Assembly (NCBI GenBank): GCA_025331435.1
Contig: JAIWNI010000030.1
Location: 124,001-188,000, forward strand
DNA: 64,000 bases
Source of the DNA: Choanephora cucurbitarum
Lineage: Eukaryota; Mucoromycota; Mucoromycetes; Mucorales; Choanephoraceae
Direction: 5' to 3'
Of the stretch, positions 36,920 to 51,120 are shown in pieces (within the stretch, counting starts at the first letter, position 1; each line of letters opens with the position of its first letter). The position numbers and the translations under genes were made by a program. The notes beneath the pieces were generated by a model. The model saw only the letters and a program-made list of their open reading frames with translations. It searched no databases and had not been told where the DNA came from.

Positions 36920-39257
36920 TCATGTTACATCTTGAGTAGGAACTGAAGCATATTGACCATAGAGTTCTTGTTCAATGGCAGCATGTCCTTGGTTTCGGAT
37001 AGACTCATTGTATGACTTTCCAGGTGTATCACGAATAACAATTTGATAATACTATACATTATTGAAAGAAAAAAAAAAGATTAAGATATTGATTTCCGTA
37101 CTTTTACCAACTTGACACTTTACCCATAAGCCAGCGCAGGCAAACATAAAAAGAATAGCTGTGGCGTATGGTACTATGAATCATGGTAAATGTTAGCCAA
37201 CTCTAAGCCTGCTCTGTATGTACAACTTACGCCAATAAGGATATTGCTTGTTCTCTACAGGAATAAACACAAACACCAGAGCATAAGCAGTGAATGCCCA
37301 AAAAACATAAACGCACACTAAAGAAAAGCAAGAAGAAAACTAAGGAAAGACATACTCATCCATTTTTTTTTCTTTTGGCTACCTAAAGGTGCAACAATGG
37401 GTCGCTTGTTATTTGGCTCTCGTTTTCTTAATATCAAAACAGCTAATGCCATCAAAAAATAAAAGATCTAGATGAAGTTGGTTTATATCAAAAGGTAATG
37501 TACTAACTGCCCTGGTACTTACATAGACAGGATAAGCGGTAAGAGCAACTACAAACTGGTAAATTGATCCAGGAGGTATTCCAACCAAAAACAAAACTGA
37601 CAAAGCATACTGCAGGAGATAGGCATTGACGGGACTACTGACTTTTGGATTTACTCTACCAAAGATACGGCCATAAGGCAAAAGCCCTTGTCGTGCTACT
37701 TCCATGATAATCCTAAATGATGGGCAACATTCAGATCATCTTTAGTTTGCTAAATACTAATCTGATTACCTTCCGCCTGAAAAATTAAGAGCAGCACCAC
37801 AGCCAAAAGCACTTAGCCCGATAAAAACAGGTAGTATATTAGATGCAAAATTGTCACCCAAAGAGCGAGAAAAGCTGAATAAGAAACATAAGTCAATGCG
37901 CAATAAGATGATGTGTTTGTACATACAATGCTGCTGCTACTACTAGTTGAGAGTTTTTCATTGTTTCTAAAGGTAGCACAATCAGATATGCAGCGTTGGT
38001 AAGTATATACAATGTAGCGGTAGATAGAACAGCAGCAGCAGATGCTTTAGGAAGGTTTTTGATGGGATCCTGTCACATGCAATGAGTCAGTATACTACAA
38101 GTGAGTTCTGACAAAGTTAACTGACCTTCACTTCATCCAGAATGTAATTGAGATTATGCCAACCACTGTAACTATTCAATACCTACATAACAGTTGATGT
38201 TGTTTGAGAAAAAAAAAAGCAAAGAGTAAGATGCATTTTGAGTCTCATACATAATACAATGCTGAAGCATAAGGACCCAATGTAGTTGAAGTACCATAAA
38301 ACGAGAGATTTAAGCCTGCATCAACATCAGATGGAATAATTCTTAGCAATACCAATGCTCCCACAAAGATGGCTAACACAAGTACAAATATCTTTACGAT
38401 GGTGAGAAAACTGATCATTTTCACAGTTGTTTTTGTAGAATAGATGTTGACAAAGGTAAGAATGGTTGCACATAAAACTAATGATCTGTTTAACACCTAT
38501 TCATTTCATTTTGTTGATACTTACATGACCAGGCTCGCTCTAACCATTCAGATTTATAAGAGGGCCCAAACAAAGCATAATTAAGATACCTTCCAAACAC
38601 AACACCTAGCCAAAAGAAAAAAGGCTCTTATCGAAAACCCTTTGGATCTTTTTGTTTCCAACTTACCTTGCGAAGCTACTCCACTTGAACGGTTCATTAA
38701 ACTCCAATAGGTGAATAGGTAAGCTAACAGATATCTGGGCTTTCGATAACAATAATCCAAATAGCCTATTTCTCCTCCACTATTTCATTTAGTTTTTTTT
38801 TTCTTTGTCCATGATTTCTATATACCTGCGGGGCAACTAGAGTAAATCGAGCTATTAGCATATTCAAAAAAAAAAAGCAGTGTAATCTTACCATAGTGCC
38901 TAATTCCATAAATGTATATGTACCTGATAGAGCAACAAGTGCTCCGAAAAACCATATCAAGAGATTCATTCCACCAGAACCTACAAGCTGAAGCGTCAGG
39001 GCAGGACCTACAAAGATACCTGCACCAATCATGTAACTAACATTCATAGCAGCACCCTGTATCCATCCAATCTTTCTTTCTAGTCGTTGGTCTAATTGTA
39101 AAGAGAGAGAGGGTGAGAAAAATGATCAATACAGGTGTTTGGCTCTCAAAAAAAAAAAAAGACCTCCAACAGCAAGTGGCTCCATGTGTTCGATTTGATC
39201 AGCCAAGTCATCATGTGGAAGCATCGGCTCCAACTGTTCATCTCGAGTGTTTGACAT
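36920..39257 (-). CDS. APC-superfamily amino-acid permease (LAT/Mup1-like)
   Basis: A gene with at least nine exons. The N-terminal cytosolic part reads MSNTRDEQLEPMLPHDDLAD. After an intron come RKIGWIQGAAMNVSYMIGAG and IFVGPALTLQLVGSGGMNLL, the conserved first-membrane-helix region of LAT-type carriers. Downstream exons contain MEVARQGLLPYGRIFGRVNP and SSPVNAYLLQYALSVLFLVG, strongly conserved between fungal Mup1 methionine permeases and metazoan LATs. The tail ends QGHAAIEQELYGQYASVPTQ DVT, likely a cytosolic regulatory segment with an acidic Tyr motif. The first intron uses a GTCTTT donor, weaker than others here. Plasma-membrane amino-acid uptake is expected; the substrate is not certain. 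Confidence 0.86.
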
Positions 39258-39403
39258 GAACAAACGTTTGTCTTTCGAAAGCGAGAAGATAGAAAGAAAA
39301 GCAAAGAAAATAAAAGTCTCAATTAATGCAGATTGGATCAACTGAGTTTCGAAGGTTATCCTATGTTATCTCTCTTTCTCTTGATTTATAGCTTCTGTTT
39401 TTA

Positions 39404-40903
39404 TTATTTTATTTGATGAACTGCTGCTACTGGACATCCATTAGAGGACGTCTGTCCAGTGACAGGACAGACATTTCCCAAACTCGCCTTTTGCCCGGTA
39501 ACAGGACATACAGCCATGGTATCTTCTTCTATCTGAGGTGGTTTGTAGACCACACTCTCTTTAGATGCTGGCAATTCTAGTGTCGTAAAATAAGAGTCGA
39601 CTTCCTGCTCCAAGCTATCTGATGTCCAAACCAATTGATTTCGTAACCATGCTCTGTAGTCCTCTGTCTGTCTCCATTTAGCGTTCAATGTGTTTTCAAA
39701 ATTGAGTACCTCAACAGGATCCATGCTGGAAGTCTCTTTGACTGCCCTAAAAATGACACGCAATAAAACAGGAGGCAGTGTTTGCCAATGAGCCAGTATC
39801 GCTTTACTCCAATGATTATTGATTTGTCTTAAACGATTCTCTAAATCATCAAATGTCTTTGGGTCCTAATCATGATGATCAATGGCCATGTTATTTTTTT
39901 TTTTAAATAGACTTACTCCAAATACAGTTTCAATGGATTTTTCCCAAACAGAGAATCGATTGGGTCCAGCATAAGTATGATAGATTGCCATGGCAAGTTG
40001 AATGGCTGCACTTGTGTCAGGGGCAGGGCATACAGCTAATTTCTTGGCTATATCAATAGCATCTCCCAGCTTGGCTTCCGGCACAAACACATCAGCTAAT
40101 CCTAATCTTAACAATTCAGGACCTCGAAGTCTAGAATGATTAGGTGCAGCTAAAGACAAATAGAGATCAAATCCAGCTGGCAAGGGCTGCTTGCTGCGTG
40201 TTCTGGCCATCGAGAAAAGCAATAAAGGGGGTATAGGTGCATGAGATACCTTCAGTTGAAAATCAAGAAGTGCATTCTCTGTGATCACACGCATAAATCT
40301 GAAATTCAACAAGAGATAGACTGAGTCTAGAGGCACTTGACCATTCGAGATAGAAACAGTCAATTTTGAGAAAGATGGGTCAAGCAAATAGTTGACTGTA
40401 TCCATGTAGGCCCTTGATAGTGTATGGAGAGAGTTCTGTCTTAGATCACTGCCAGAAACAAGCTGTGATGTCTCTTGATAGGCAAGTCCTTTACTGACGA
40501 CTTTGGTATCGCAGGTTCCTGTTGTCTGTGTATCCACTGAACTATCGGCGATTGTAGTAGAAATGAAAAATGATGTCACTTGAGAATCATGGACGCCTTC
40601 TTTAAGACGTGTATCAAGTTCATGTAGACGATCAATAGAGAACACATTTTGGCTTTTGGGGGAAGACAGTGTGAGGATCTCTGCGCCTGTCCCCTTTGGC
40701 TTTTCAGACATCACAAATGAAGCACCATTGATTTGCTCTACTGGACTCGCTATGTTGAACTTGGATCAGAAAATATGACTAAGGGTTGGCTTCTGTTTCA
40801 CTTTACCTATTGACTTGTTTTGCCATAGATTTGCGTAAGGGCAGACAACTTTATCGTTCTGTTGAAGGCTGGCTTTCCATGCAAAATAAGCATCAATATC
40901 CAT
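39404..40903 (-). CDS. HIBCH/crotonase-family protein with Cys-Pro motifs, probably not a standard hydrolase
   Basis: Three exons, about 430 residues. Core crotonase features are present: GAEILTLSSPKSQNVFSIDR at the first strand, LHELDTRLKE, RGPELLRLGLADVFVPEAKL, and the HIBCH-like C-terminal helices WEKSIETVFG, HWQTLPPVLLRVIFRAVKE, EVLNFENTLNAKWRQTEDYR. However, the catalytic region that normally reads with an acidic Glu (MPET-like) and PDxG is replaced by ENALLDFQLKVSHAPIPP, so the hydrolase residues look lost. Five of six Cys are in Cys-Pro: VCPYAN near the start, AVCPAP in the middle, and AVCPVTG, VCPVTG and GCPVA in the tail. Cys-Pro is the core of heme-regulatory motifs. It could be a structural homologue such as the mitoribosomal Ehd3/mS47 class; that is inference. 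Confidence 0.7.
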
Positions 40904-40962
40904 CTTCTCGACTTGTCTAGATTCAGTAAGCTAAACGGTCTCCTCTATCTTTCAATTGTTCC

Positions 40963-41420
40963 TTACGAGTTGTAGTAAAATGCCTTTACTTTTGTGAATT
41001 CTGTATCCAGCTTCTCTTTATCCCACAGTCCGTTGGATTGCTGTTCTAGCCAGTTGTGAATGATGAGGGGTAATGTGTTGGTATATCCTGTATCATGATC
41101 AAAGTCATATTCTTCCATTCGTCTGAAAGATGCTTCTTGCTCTTTAGTTTTCTTTTCTGCCTCATAATGAAGATAATCTTCTAAATCAAAGCATTGTTTG
41201 AATCTATGATCCCGATACAGAAAATCAATGTATTGTGGATGCGTAATACACACTCAACTTACTTGGAGAAGTAAAGATGCTTTGCTCTTAAAAGCGTCAA
41301 GTCTTTAGGGTTGTCAGTCGCTTGCTTAACCTGAATAGGCTCTAGTTCTTCTTGAAAGGCTTGATCAGAATCCCAAGGATAAGAATTGAATTCTTCATAA
41401 ATTTGCTCAACAGAATCCAT
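40963..41420 (-). CDS. Small conserved-looking hypothetical protein
   Basis: Two exons, about 131 residues. Exon 1 opens MDSVEQIYEEFNSYPWDSDQ and ends LLRAKHLYFSK. A typical 59-bp intron joins it to FKQCFDLEDYLHYEAEKKTK, then RRMEEYDFDHDTGYTNTLPL and LDTEFTKVKAFYYNS. It is acidic, without signal peptide or membrane span. The intron has a GTAAGT donor and an ATAG end, supporting a real gene. It lies between the SNF1 3' end and the crotonase gene on the same strand. Not assigned to a family. Confidence 0.65.
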
Positions 41421-41560
41421 TAGATTAAAAAGACAAGAAAGAAAAGAAAAATAAAATAAAATCGCAAAAATAAAGCACACAACAGCCAATGATAGTGCTT
41501 TATTCCGAAAAGTAAGCATGGCGGCTTTAATAAGCTCTTTTGAACCACATTTTATTCCAA

Positions 41561-44073
<2,513 letters not shown>

Positions 44074-44302
44074 GATAATAAAGTAAAAGTAAAGGAAAAG
44101 AAAATGACTTGTGTGAAAGATCAGCTCATGTCTACAGACACTTCAAACGTCACCTTTGCTGGACTTGAAAGTGAGATGAAATATAAAATTTCCTTTTTCA
44201 GCTGTAATGCAGGCATATTTCTCCTTTTCATCCTTCACCTCTTTTCTCCTCTCTTTCTTTTTTTTTTATTTTATTTTCCTTTCCTTTAACATATCCGGAA
44301 CA

Positions 44303-45773
44303 ATGCTAGAAACAATGAACTGTTGTTGTCAAGATAGTGAATGTTCTCATTTACAAAACTTTATTGAATCATTTAAGCGCATAGAATATGATGCCCTTTT
44401 GGCTGCTGGTAAAAAGAATGCACCTTTTTTTTTTTTTTAGTTTTATCATTGAACTTATCAATGGATAGAAATTGGTCAGGCACTTTTACAAGAAAAAGAA
44501 GATGATGCTGTAGGTGAATGAGTCAAATAAATGATTGAGATGATTATTGATATCGATCGAATTAGAGCTATAGTGCATTTAAGCAGAATTTGCATGAATT
44601 AAAGCAATTGCGCAAACAACTAGCACAATCCAATGAGGTAAGTCTAGTTCATTTTAGCCTAGTCATTAAGCAGCTGATATGGAATGCATAGTTAGTGTCC
44701 TCTTTAAAAGGTGAGGTGGCGATACTAAAGACAGAAAATGCCAGTTTACATCAACAAGTGCATACGTGTGAAATTGAGAAGCAGACCATGTCAACTCAAC
44801 TGATAAAACAAGAAGAATGGATGACACAAGTAAATAACAATAGAAATAATGAAATCAATATGATTTAAAACTTTATATATTAGGTCTCTGATCTTAAGCA
44901 AGAAATTAATCAGCTAAAAAAGTCTGAGAACAATACAAAACTTAAATTGAAGCGTCTAAACACTAGTTTTGGTAATGTAGTGTTATTGTTTAAAAAAAAC
45001 TTTTTATTAAAAGGCATGACAGAGACACTCCAGTTGACTCACGAGGCACTTTTGAAAGAACACGATGCATTGATTGCCAAAAAAGAAACTAAACTCGTTC
45101 AAGACAAACAAACAAAGAGCTGTCATCAATTTAAGGTATAAATATGATAGTGTAACCTTAACCATTTTACTCATCATTCAACAGAACACATGTCCGGACA
45201 TGATTGTTCCTCAGCCTAATCAGGCAGCAATGAATTCTGGTAAATGATAACTTATGAATTATTATACATGACAACTCATTTTCATTAGCTCCCTTTGGTG
45301 CTCTCCATCTGGCTACACAACAGACAATGAACAAGATCAACGCGACTGACACGCGTGTCCTCAACCGTCGATTGAAAAGAGCGTTTGATATGTCTGAACT
45401 GAGTGACCTGAGTAATTCGATGTTGACCAAGATCCTGACTGACCTATCTCAGTTTAAGACTCAGTTCGATTGGGTCCATCAGACTCAGGACAGAGACGCC
45501 ATTCTCTATTTTTTCCCACTGGTGCTCATGATTCAGACACTCCTGAAAGAAATCAGCACCATGCGAATGACACTCAATGATCTGCAGGCTGATTACGTCA
45601 GACGAATCGAGCGTCTCACCAACAGTCATACCCATTACACCTCCATGGTCGCTAACTATAACATTCGAAATCGTGTACCTAAATCATACCCAAAACGTAT
45701 TGCCAAAAGACGTCACCCCATAGAACGAAAGATGACATTTATGCAAGGCTTAATTTCATTTTTCAGTATTTAA
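44303..45773 (+). CDS. Coiled-coil protein (hypothetical)
   Basis: About eight exons, near 380 residues. It starts MLETMNCCCQDSECSHLQNF, followed by a long coiled coil (QNLHELKQLRKQLAQSNE, LVSSLKGEVAILKTENASLH, VSDLKQEINQLKKSENNTK). A C-terminal helical domain reads AFDMSELSDLSNSMLTKILT then DRDAILYFFPLVLMIQTLLK and NDLQADYVRRIERLTNSH. The tail is basic and short. The start is shared promoter with SNF1, in divergent orientation. The final exon's stop TAA (45771-45773) overlaps the stop of SPC24 on the opposite strand. No named family; a cytoskeletal or membrane-tether role is possible but not shown. Confidence 0.65.
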
Positions 45774-46441
45774 TTTGATATAAAATTCCATACATAATTA
45801 GTCAATTCAAAGTTAGGTGTACCTTTTGCCTTGACAGTTCTTATGTCATGTCCATTTGCTGAGGCTATTTTAAGAGATGAGTAGTTTGGCTTATTTTTTT
45901 TAAGGGTCTACTTTACTGAGTACAAATTTATTGACCTGTCCATTCTCTTCCATCTTTCCAATCACACCTAATCCTCGATAGATCGATAAATAAAGCTGGT
46001 TGAGTTCATGTGGACTGTCTAATGAGGGTGCAGTCTCTTTCTCTATCGTATCTAGTTCTGCTTTGAGTTGTTCTATCTCTTGGTTGAGTTGATGTGCCTC
46101 ATCTTCCTTCAACGTAACCTGATCTACCAACTGTGTCTCTTCTTCTTCTAACTGTGCCTGTTTCGAGATATACGACTCAAATTCTGATTCAAATGATTTC
46201 TCTTCTTGTTGTAATAGTGCATATTGATGTTTAAGGGCTTTGGAGATGGGTTATTGGATAGTTCTGTTTGCATAAAAAATATAAGTAAACCTTTTATGTC
46301 TGCTTCCATATCTCGTATCATCTTTTCTGCCTTGTCCTTGGCTGCTCTCTCTGATTTCAGTGTATCTTCTAATTGTTTCGATAGACCATAATGGCTGAGT
46401 GTTTCTTTCAATTGTTGTATTTCATGCGTTATTGATTCCAT
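45770..46441 (-). CDS. SPC24: Kinetochore protein SPC24 (Ndc80 complex)
   Basis: Three exons. The N-terminal coiled coil begins MESITHEIQQLKETLSHYGL. A second exon (ALKHQYALLQQEEKSFESEF) continues it and reaches NQLYLSIYRGLGVIGKMEEN, the Spc24 globular-domain signature (LxLYRxLG). Splicing from a GTAAAG donor at 45916 to 45864 gives a last exon TSANGHDIRTVKAKGTPNF then ELTNYVWNFISN, which completes the RWD-type fold with the expected aromatic end. Reading through that intron would instead give a truncated end, SKVDP. Known role: with Spc25 it links Ndc80/Nuf2 to the inner kinetochore. The stop TAA (45772-45770) overlaps the neighbour's stop. Confidence 0.82.
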
Positions 46442-46591
46442 TGTATAGAACGATAGAAAAAGAAAAAAACGAATAAATTGCTCCTATTCTCTCTTTCCAT
46501 GTCCGGTCACAGCATTAAGCCACAATTAGGGTATCTTGACTGAATCTCGTCTTATTTTTTTTTTATTTTTTTTTTATTTTCTTTCACTACC

Positions 46592-48075
46592 ATGTCTTCT
46601 GAACAAGAACAAGTTCAGGTTCGCTTTATTACTCAGCAACCTAAATATGCTGTCAACGATGCACCTATGCTTTTACCTTCCAACATTCAAAAAGAAGGTC
46701 TTTCCGAGATTGTCAACAGTTTACTAGATCTCGGTAAGAATCACGATGATCTTGTCTTAAGATAACCAACTTATCTCTTTTTTTTTATACCACAGAAAAG
46801 CCTATTCCTTTTGATTTCTTAGTAGAAGGTCAACTCTTGAGAACCAGTGTGGTTGATTACTTGAATGCCGCTCGATTGTCTACAGTAATATTCTTGTATA
46901 TCCTTGCTTTATTTTTGCTGTTTTTTATGTACTAAAAGACAGTTGTGTATAGGAAAATGTGATTACAGTGGAATATGTTGAATCTATGTTGCCACCTGTT
47001 CCCTTGACAGCATACGAACATGACGATTGGATCAGTTCAGTGCATGGTCACCAAGGACAGCTTTTCTTGACAGGTGCTTATGACAACATGGTACGCTTAT
47101 GGAATGCAATGGGTGAATGTACAGCTACCTTGACAAGCCATACAGATGCCGTCAAGTCTGTCTCATTTGGACAGGTCACAGACAGTACAGCCCAGATCTT
47201 TAGTGGTTCCTTGGATCAGAGTGTGTTGGGATGGTCTGTTGATCTGAACGATCAGACATACCGTGTCATGTATGAATGTAAGGGCCATAAGGGTGCTGTT
47301 GAATCTATCTCAGTCGATCAGTCCAACCGCTATCTTGCCACTGCCTCTGCAGATAGTTTTGTCAAGATCTGGACAACAGAGACACCTGAAGAAGATGAAC
47401 CTTCTCATGAGACCAATAAGAAGCGAAAGAAGATCACAACAGACGGACGCAAGTTGAAGACACAGGCAGTGACTCTAGAAGGACATGTGGGTGGTGTGAA
47501 TGCTGTTGTGTTTGATTCAAGTGATTCCAATGTTGTCTTTACAGGTGGTTGGGATCATTCTATTCGTTCTTGGGATATTGAACAACAAGTCAATGTGACT
47601 ACTAAGGTAATTTTTAGTGAGGGAAAGTCAAAGTATAGCTTATATATATATATATATCTTTATGTTATAGAACTGTGAAAAGGTAGTGTTGGATGTAGAT
47701 TATTCCTCAAAAGCCAAATTGTTGGCTACAGGTCATACTGATAATACAGTTCGATTATGGGATCCTAGATCAGAAGGTAAGGTGTATTCAAATTTTTTTG
47801 ATGGAAGCTAATGGTAACTGTTAGAGGGAACCAATGTCAAGATGAGCCTACGTGGTCATACAGCTTGGGTTTCATCTGTTTCTTGGTCAAAGAAGTCTGA
47901 ATATACACTATGCACAGGTTCATATGATGCCTCTATTCGTGTCTGGGATATTCGTAGTAGAGAACCCTTGTATACGGTTGATTCAGACGAGAAAGTCTTG
48001 AGTGTCTATTGGGAGAATGATCAAATCCTTAGTGGTGGTGAAGACAAGAAGTTACATATCTATCAAGCCAAATAA
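46592..48075 (+). CDS. YTM1: Ribosome biogenesis protein YTM1 (WDR12)
   Basis: Five or six exons. The N-terminal ubiquitin-like NLE domain is seen in VQVRFITQQPKYAVNDAPML, EGLSEIVNSLLDL, IPFDFLVEGQLLRTSVVDYL and ENVITVEYVESMLPPVP. Seven WD40 blades follow (for example WISSVHGHQGQLFLTGAYD, GHTAWVSSVSWSKKSEYTL, SYDASIRVWDIRSREPLYTV). A Lys-rich insert (NKKRKKITTDGRKLK) sits between blades, as in family members. Known role: with Nop7 and Erb1 in the PeBoW complex for 60S maturation, released by the Mdn1 AAA ATPase through the NLE domain. It ends 5 bp from the F-box gene on the other strand. Confidence 0.93.
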
Positions 48076-48080
48076 ATTTA

Positions 48081-49429
48081 TTAAATAAGGAAATGTTTAA
48101 TATCATGCATATCATAGGCAAAATCAATAATCAATATTTTGTGATCTTGACTGGCACTGATGATCCTTGTCTCATCAAACATCACATCAAACACCCAACT
48201 GGTATGACAGCGTGAAAATGTCTTGATGCATTCACCTGTCTGAATATCCCAAACACGTATACTCTGATCATAGCTACCACTCACTATCTTTGTCTTGTCA
48301 AAATGAAGTGATCTTACTAAGGCTGTATGGCCTACACAGGTCAATAGACATTCACCAGTATCTAATGTGAGCTTATTAGAGATGATCCTGCTATAGGCTT
48401 CAATTTGTGATTTTACCTGCATTCCATACTTTGATTTTGTTATCATTACTACCACTGACAATCTTTTTACCATCAAACTGAACACAGGCTAAACCATGAG
48501 CATGGCCTACAAAATCACGTAGACATTGACCTGTTTCCATATCCCATAACTTAATGATAGTATCACCTGAGGCAGACACCAGCCGTCTATCATGAAACTG
48601 GACTGCATTCACAGGTCCCCTATGACCTCGAAGTGTCTTTTCTAACTGACCTGTCTGTCTATTCCAGATGCAGATAGTTGCATCCTTTGAACAGCTCACA
48701 ATTGACTGTTGATCAAAGCAGACATCCAAGACGCCTGAAGTATGAGCCCTGAGAGAGAACATGATCTCCAGTGTCTCCATGGACCAGACAAGGAGGGTGT
48801 GATCTGAAGAGCCTGTGACCAGCATATGTTGATCATACTGAAGACAGAGTACACTGGCTCGATGGCCTACTAAGGTATGAAGGCATTGACCATGTGGATT
48901 CCAGATTTTGATGGTACGATCTCGACTGCCAGTGATCATCTTGGTGGTATCAAACTGAAGGCAATAGATACTGTCGGTATGGCCCAGGATGGTCTGCATA
49001 TGAGCATAGATATCGGTACTGTACCAACGTTCAGCCAATTGAGTCTTCTTTCGATAGAGGTCTTTATAGTGTATACCTTTGATCGGATGGATGGGTTTGC
49101 CATAATGATCTATAAACAGCTGTCTCCAGAGCTGATTGTCTTTACAGAGAGAGTGCCAATAGAGACAGACATTGGTGCATTTGAGAATGGTGTCCTTGTC
49201 ACAGAAAGAGAGGATCAACCAGGCTAGTTCGATAGGTAAGGCCGATAGATAATCTATGTTCCTTAACAATCATTCGTCTCTCTCTATCAGTTTAAAGTCA
49301 TTCTTTACCAATCTTGGACAGGAGTGTGATGGAACTCTTTTGTTGAAATCCTTCATCTATTCTTGTTTCTGATTTTGGCTTACGAAAACATTTGAATAGT
49401 TTTCGTTTTTTATCAGTAAAAGATTTCAT
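48081..49429 (-). CDS. F-box/WD40 protein (SCF substrate adaptor)
   Basis: Three exons. An extra 5' exon (49429-49309) encodes a basic N-terminus (MKSFTDKKRKLFKCFRKPKS, RIDEGFQQKSSITLLSK) that splices in phase into IDYLSALPIELAWLILSFCD, an F-box (LPxELxxxIL). The rest of the F-box ends QLWRQLFIDHYGK. Seven WD40 repeats follow, each ending in a short WxxxxG-type strand (RDRTIKIWNPHGQCLHTLVG, KDATICIWNRQTGQLEKTL). This is Met30/Cdc4/beta-TrCP/Pof1-like. The WD40 propeller likely binds phosphodegrons for ubiquitination by SCF. Substrates are unknown; no dimerisation domain was identified. The exon-1 join, GATTG/GTAAAG to ATAG/ATTATC, is clean. Confidence 0.88.
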
Positions 49430-49608
49430 CAATTTTATTAAAAAGAGAGAAAAATGAGGAATTTTTATGATACATGAGAAATGTCTTTAGTAGGAGGGCC
49501 CTTATTATTCTCCCTCTTTTTTATTATTTTTTTAGTTTTTTAAGGGGGTAATAAACTCCTATTTAAGAAAAAGGAGGAAAGTATGATACAATTTTAAAAA
49601 AGATAATT

Positions 49609-51120
49609 TTAATCAGAATCAGAACTTGAACTATCCTCTGAATCCTCTGAATCTTCTTCAGATTCACTTGAAGAAGAGCCTAATGATCTCACATATTAGA
49701 TATTGACACACACACACACATAATATAAAATCATTACCTTCAAATCGACTATAAGCCTCCAGTTGATCTTGTTCTTTTAAAGCCTGATTTGGCTTTGCTC
49801 GTTTCGTCTTCTTTTTGGTTATCTTGACCTTTGGATTGACAAATTCATACAGACGGCGTAATGTCTGAATGTCTAGTGCATCAATATCCAACTCAATCTC
49901 CTGTTGTCCATTCTAGTCTACACATCAGTCATCCTATAACTGCCATCATGATCATATCAACTTACTCCTTGTAGATTAGGCATGGAACTCTGAATGATAG
50001 AGACAACCGTGTCTAGTTTATCACCCGTCAGTTCATTGATCATCTCACTCAAATCCTTCTTTTGTTCAAATGTGAATTCTTCTTCTTCATCTGATCGTTT
50101 CTTAGGCTCTGGCTTCTTTCGTTTGGCAGGTGTACGTCGACGCACTGGCTTTTGTGTCTTCTTGGCTGATTTGATAGACGCAATCTGTTCAGAAATACTA
50201 GCGATATGTCTCTCTAATTCAGCTATACGACTGTCTCTATCATCATTCTCTTCTTCACTCTCATCCTCCTTCTGTTTCTCTTCAATTGGCTTCTCATTCC
50301 ATTTCTGTTGAAAGACCTTTTCATAGTCCTTGGCCATTTTGTAGATAGGTAAGGTAGGTGGATTGTAGAGATAACAGTTGTTGAACATCAAGGTGATATC
50401 CGATTCAAACATGTCTGCATTGGCATACTCATGGTTCATCAGCTTACGTTCGATGGTAGATAGATCCATGGGCTGTTTGACGATGGTAGGGTAATCAGGT
50501 ATATTGAGTGCCACATAATCTACAGGCTGAAGAAAGGGATAGGAAATAGATCTGTATTTGGCCTTCTTGAGTTCACGTAATGTCTGGAGACAGAACTTCA
50601 TCTCGGCTGACATCTGTCGCTTCTTTTGTGTGGTGTAGGTCTCTGGGTAGTCCTTGGAGGGACAATGGATCTCTCGTTTGGGTCGATTGAGATCTTCTGA
50701 TATAGGTTTAGTGAAATACTCTTGTTGTGAACTATGGCTGAGAGGAGGCGAGAGTTCCTTTTTGGGTGAGATGATCGGTATCGACTGTTGAGAAGGTGGC
50801 ATCTGACGGAGACTCTTTTCAAAGGCAGATTCTACATTCTGACACAGGACTGAGATCATGGCTTCTGGTCCATTGTATTTAAAGCAGTTGTTGAAGATAA
50901 GCCTGACATCTGAAATGAAATCCTCTACATTGGCATATTCTGTATTATTCAGTTTCTTATCGACCAACAAGAGATGCATGGGTCGTTTGATGACAGTTGG
51001 ATAATCAAGTACATTCAATTTTACATAGTCGACTGGATTTAAGAAGGGAGCAGCGTCTCTGTGTTTCTTTAGGTTGCGCATGATTGCACTACAGTATTTC
51101 TGTTGATCGGGTGTCATCAT
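49609..51120 (-). CDS. BET-family double bromodomain protein (Bdf1-like)
   Basis: Three exons. Two bromodomains: the first starts almost at the N-terminus (MTPDQQKYCSAIMRNLKKHR, FLNPVDYVKLNVLDYPTVIK, acetyl-lysine Asn in IFNNCFKYNGPEA); the second is around FLQPVDYVALNIPDYPTIVK with MFNNCYLYNPPT. A coiled segment (RDSRIAELERHIASISEQIA), a basic stretch (RRRTPAKRKKPEPKKR), and the ET/NET domain (FTFEQKKDLSEMINELTGDK, ALDIQTLRRLYEFVNPKVK) follow. The C-terminus is Ser/Asp/Glu-rich (SSSSESEEDSEDSEDSSSSD). This is the full BET order except for a very short N-terminal leader before bromodomain 1. Known role: reading acetylated H4, with TFIID links. Confidence 0.93.
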
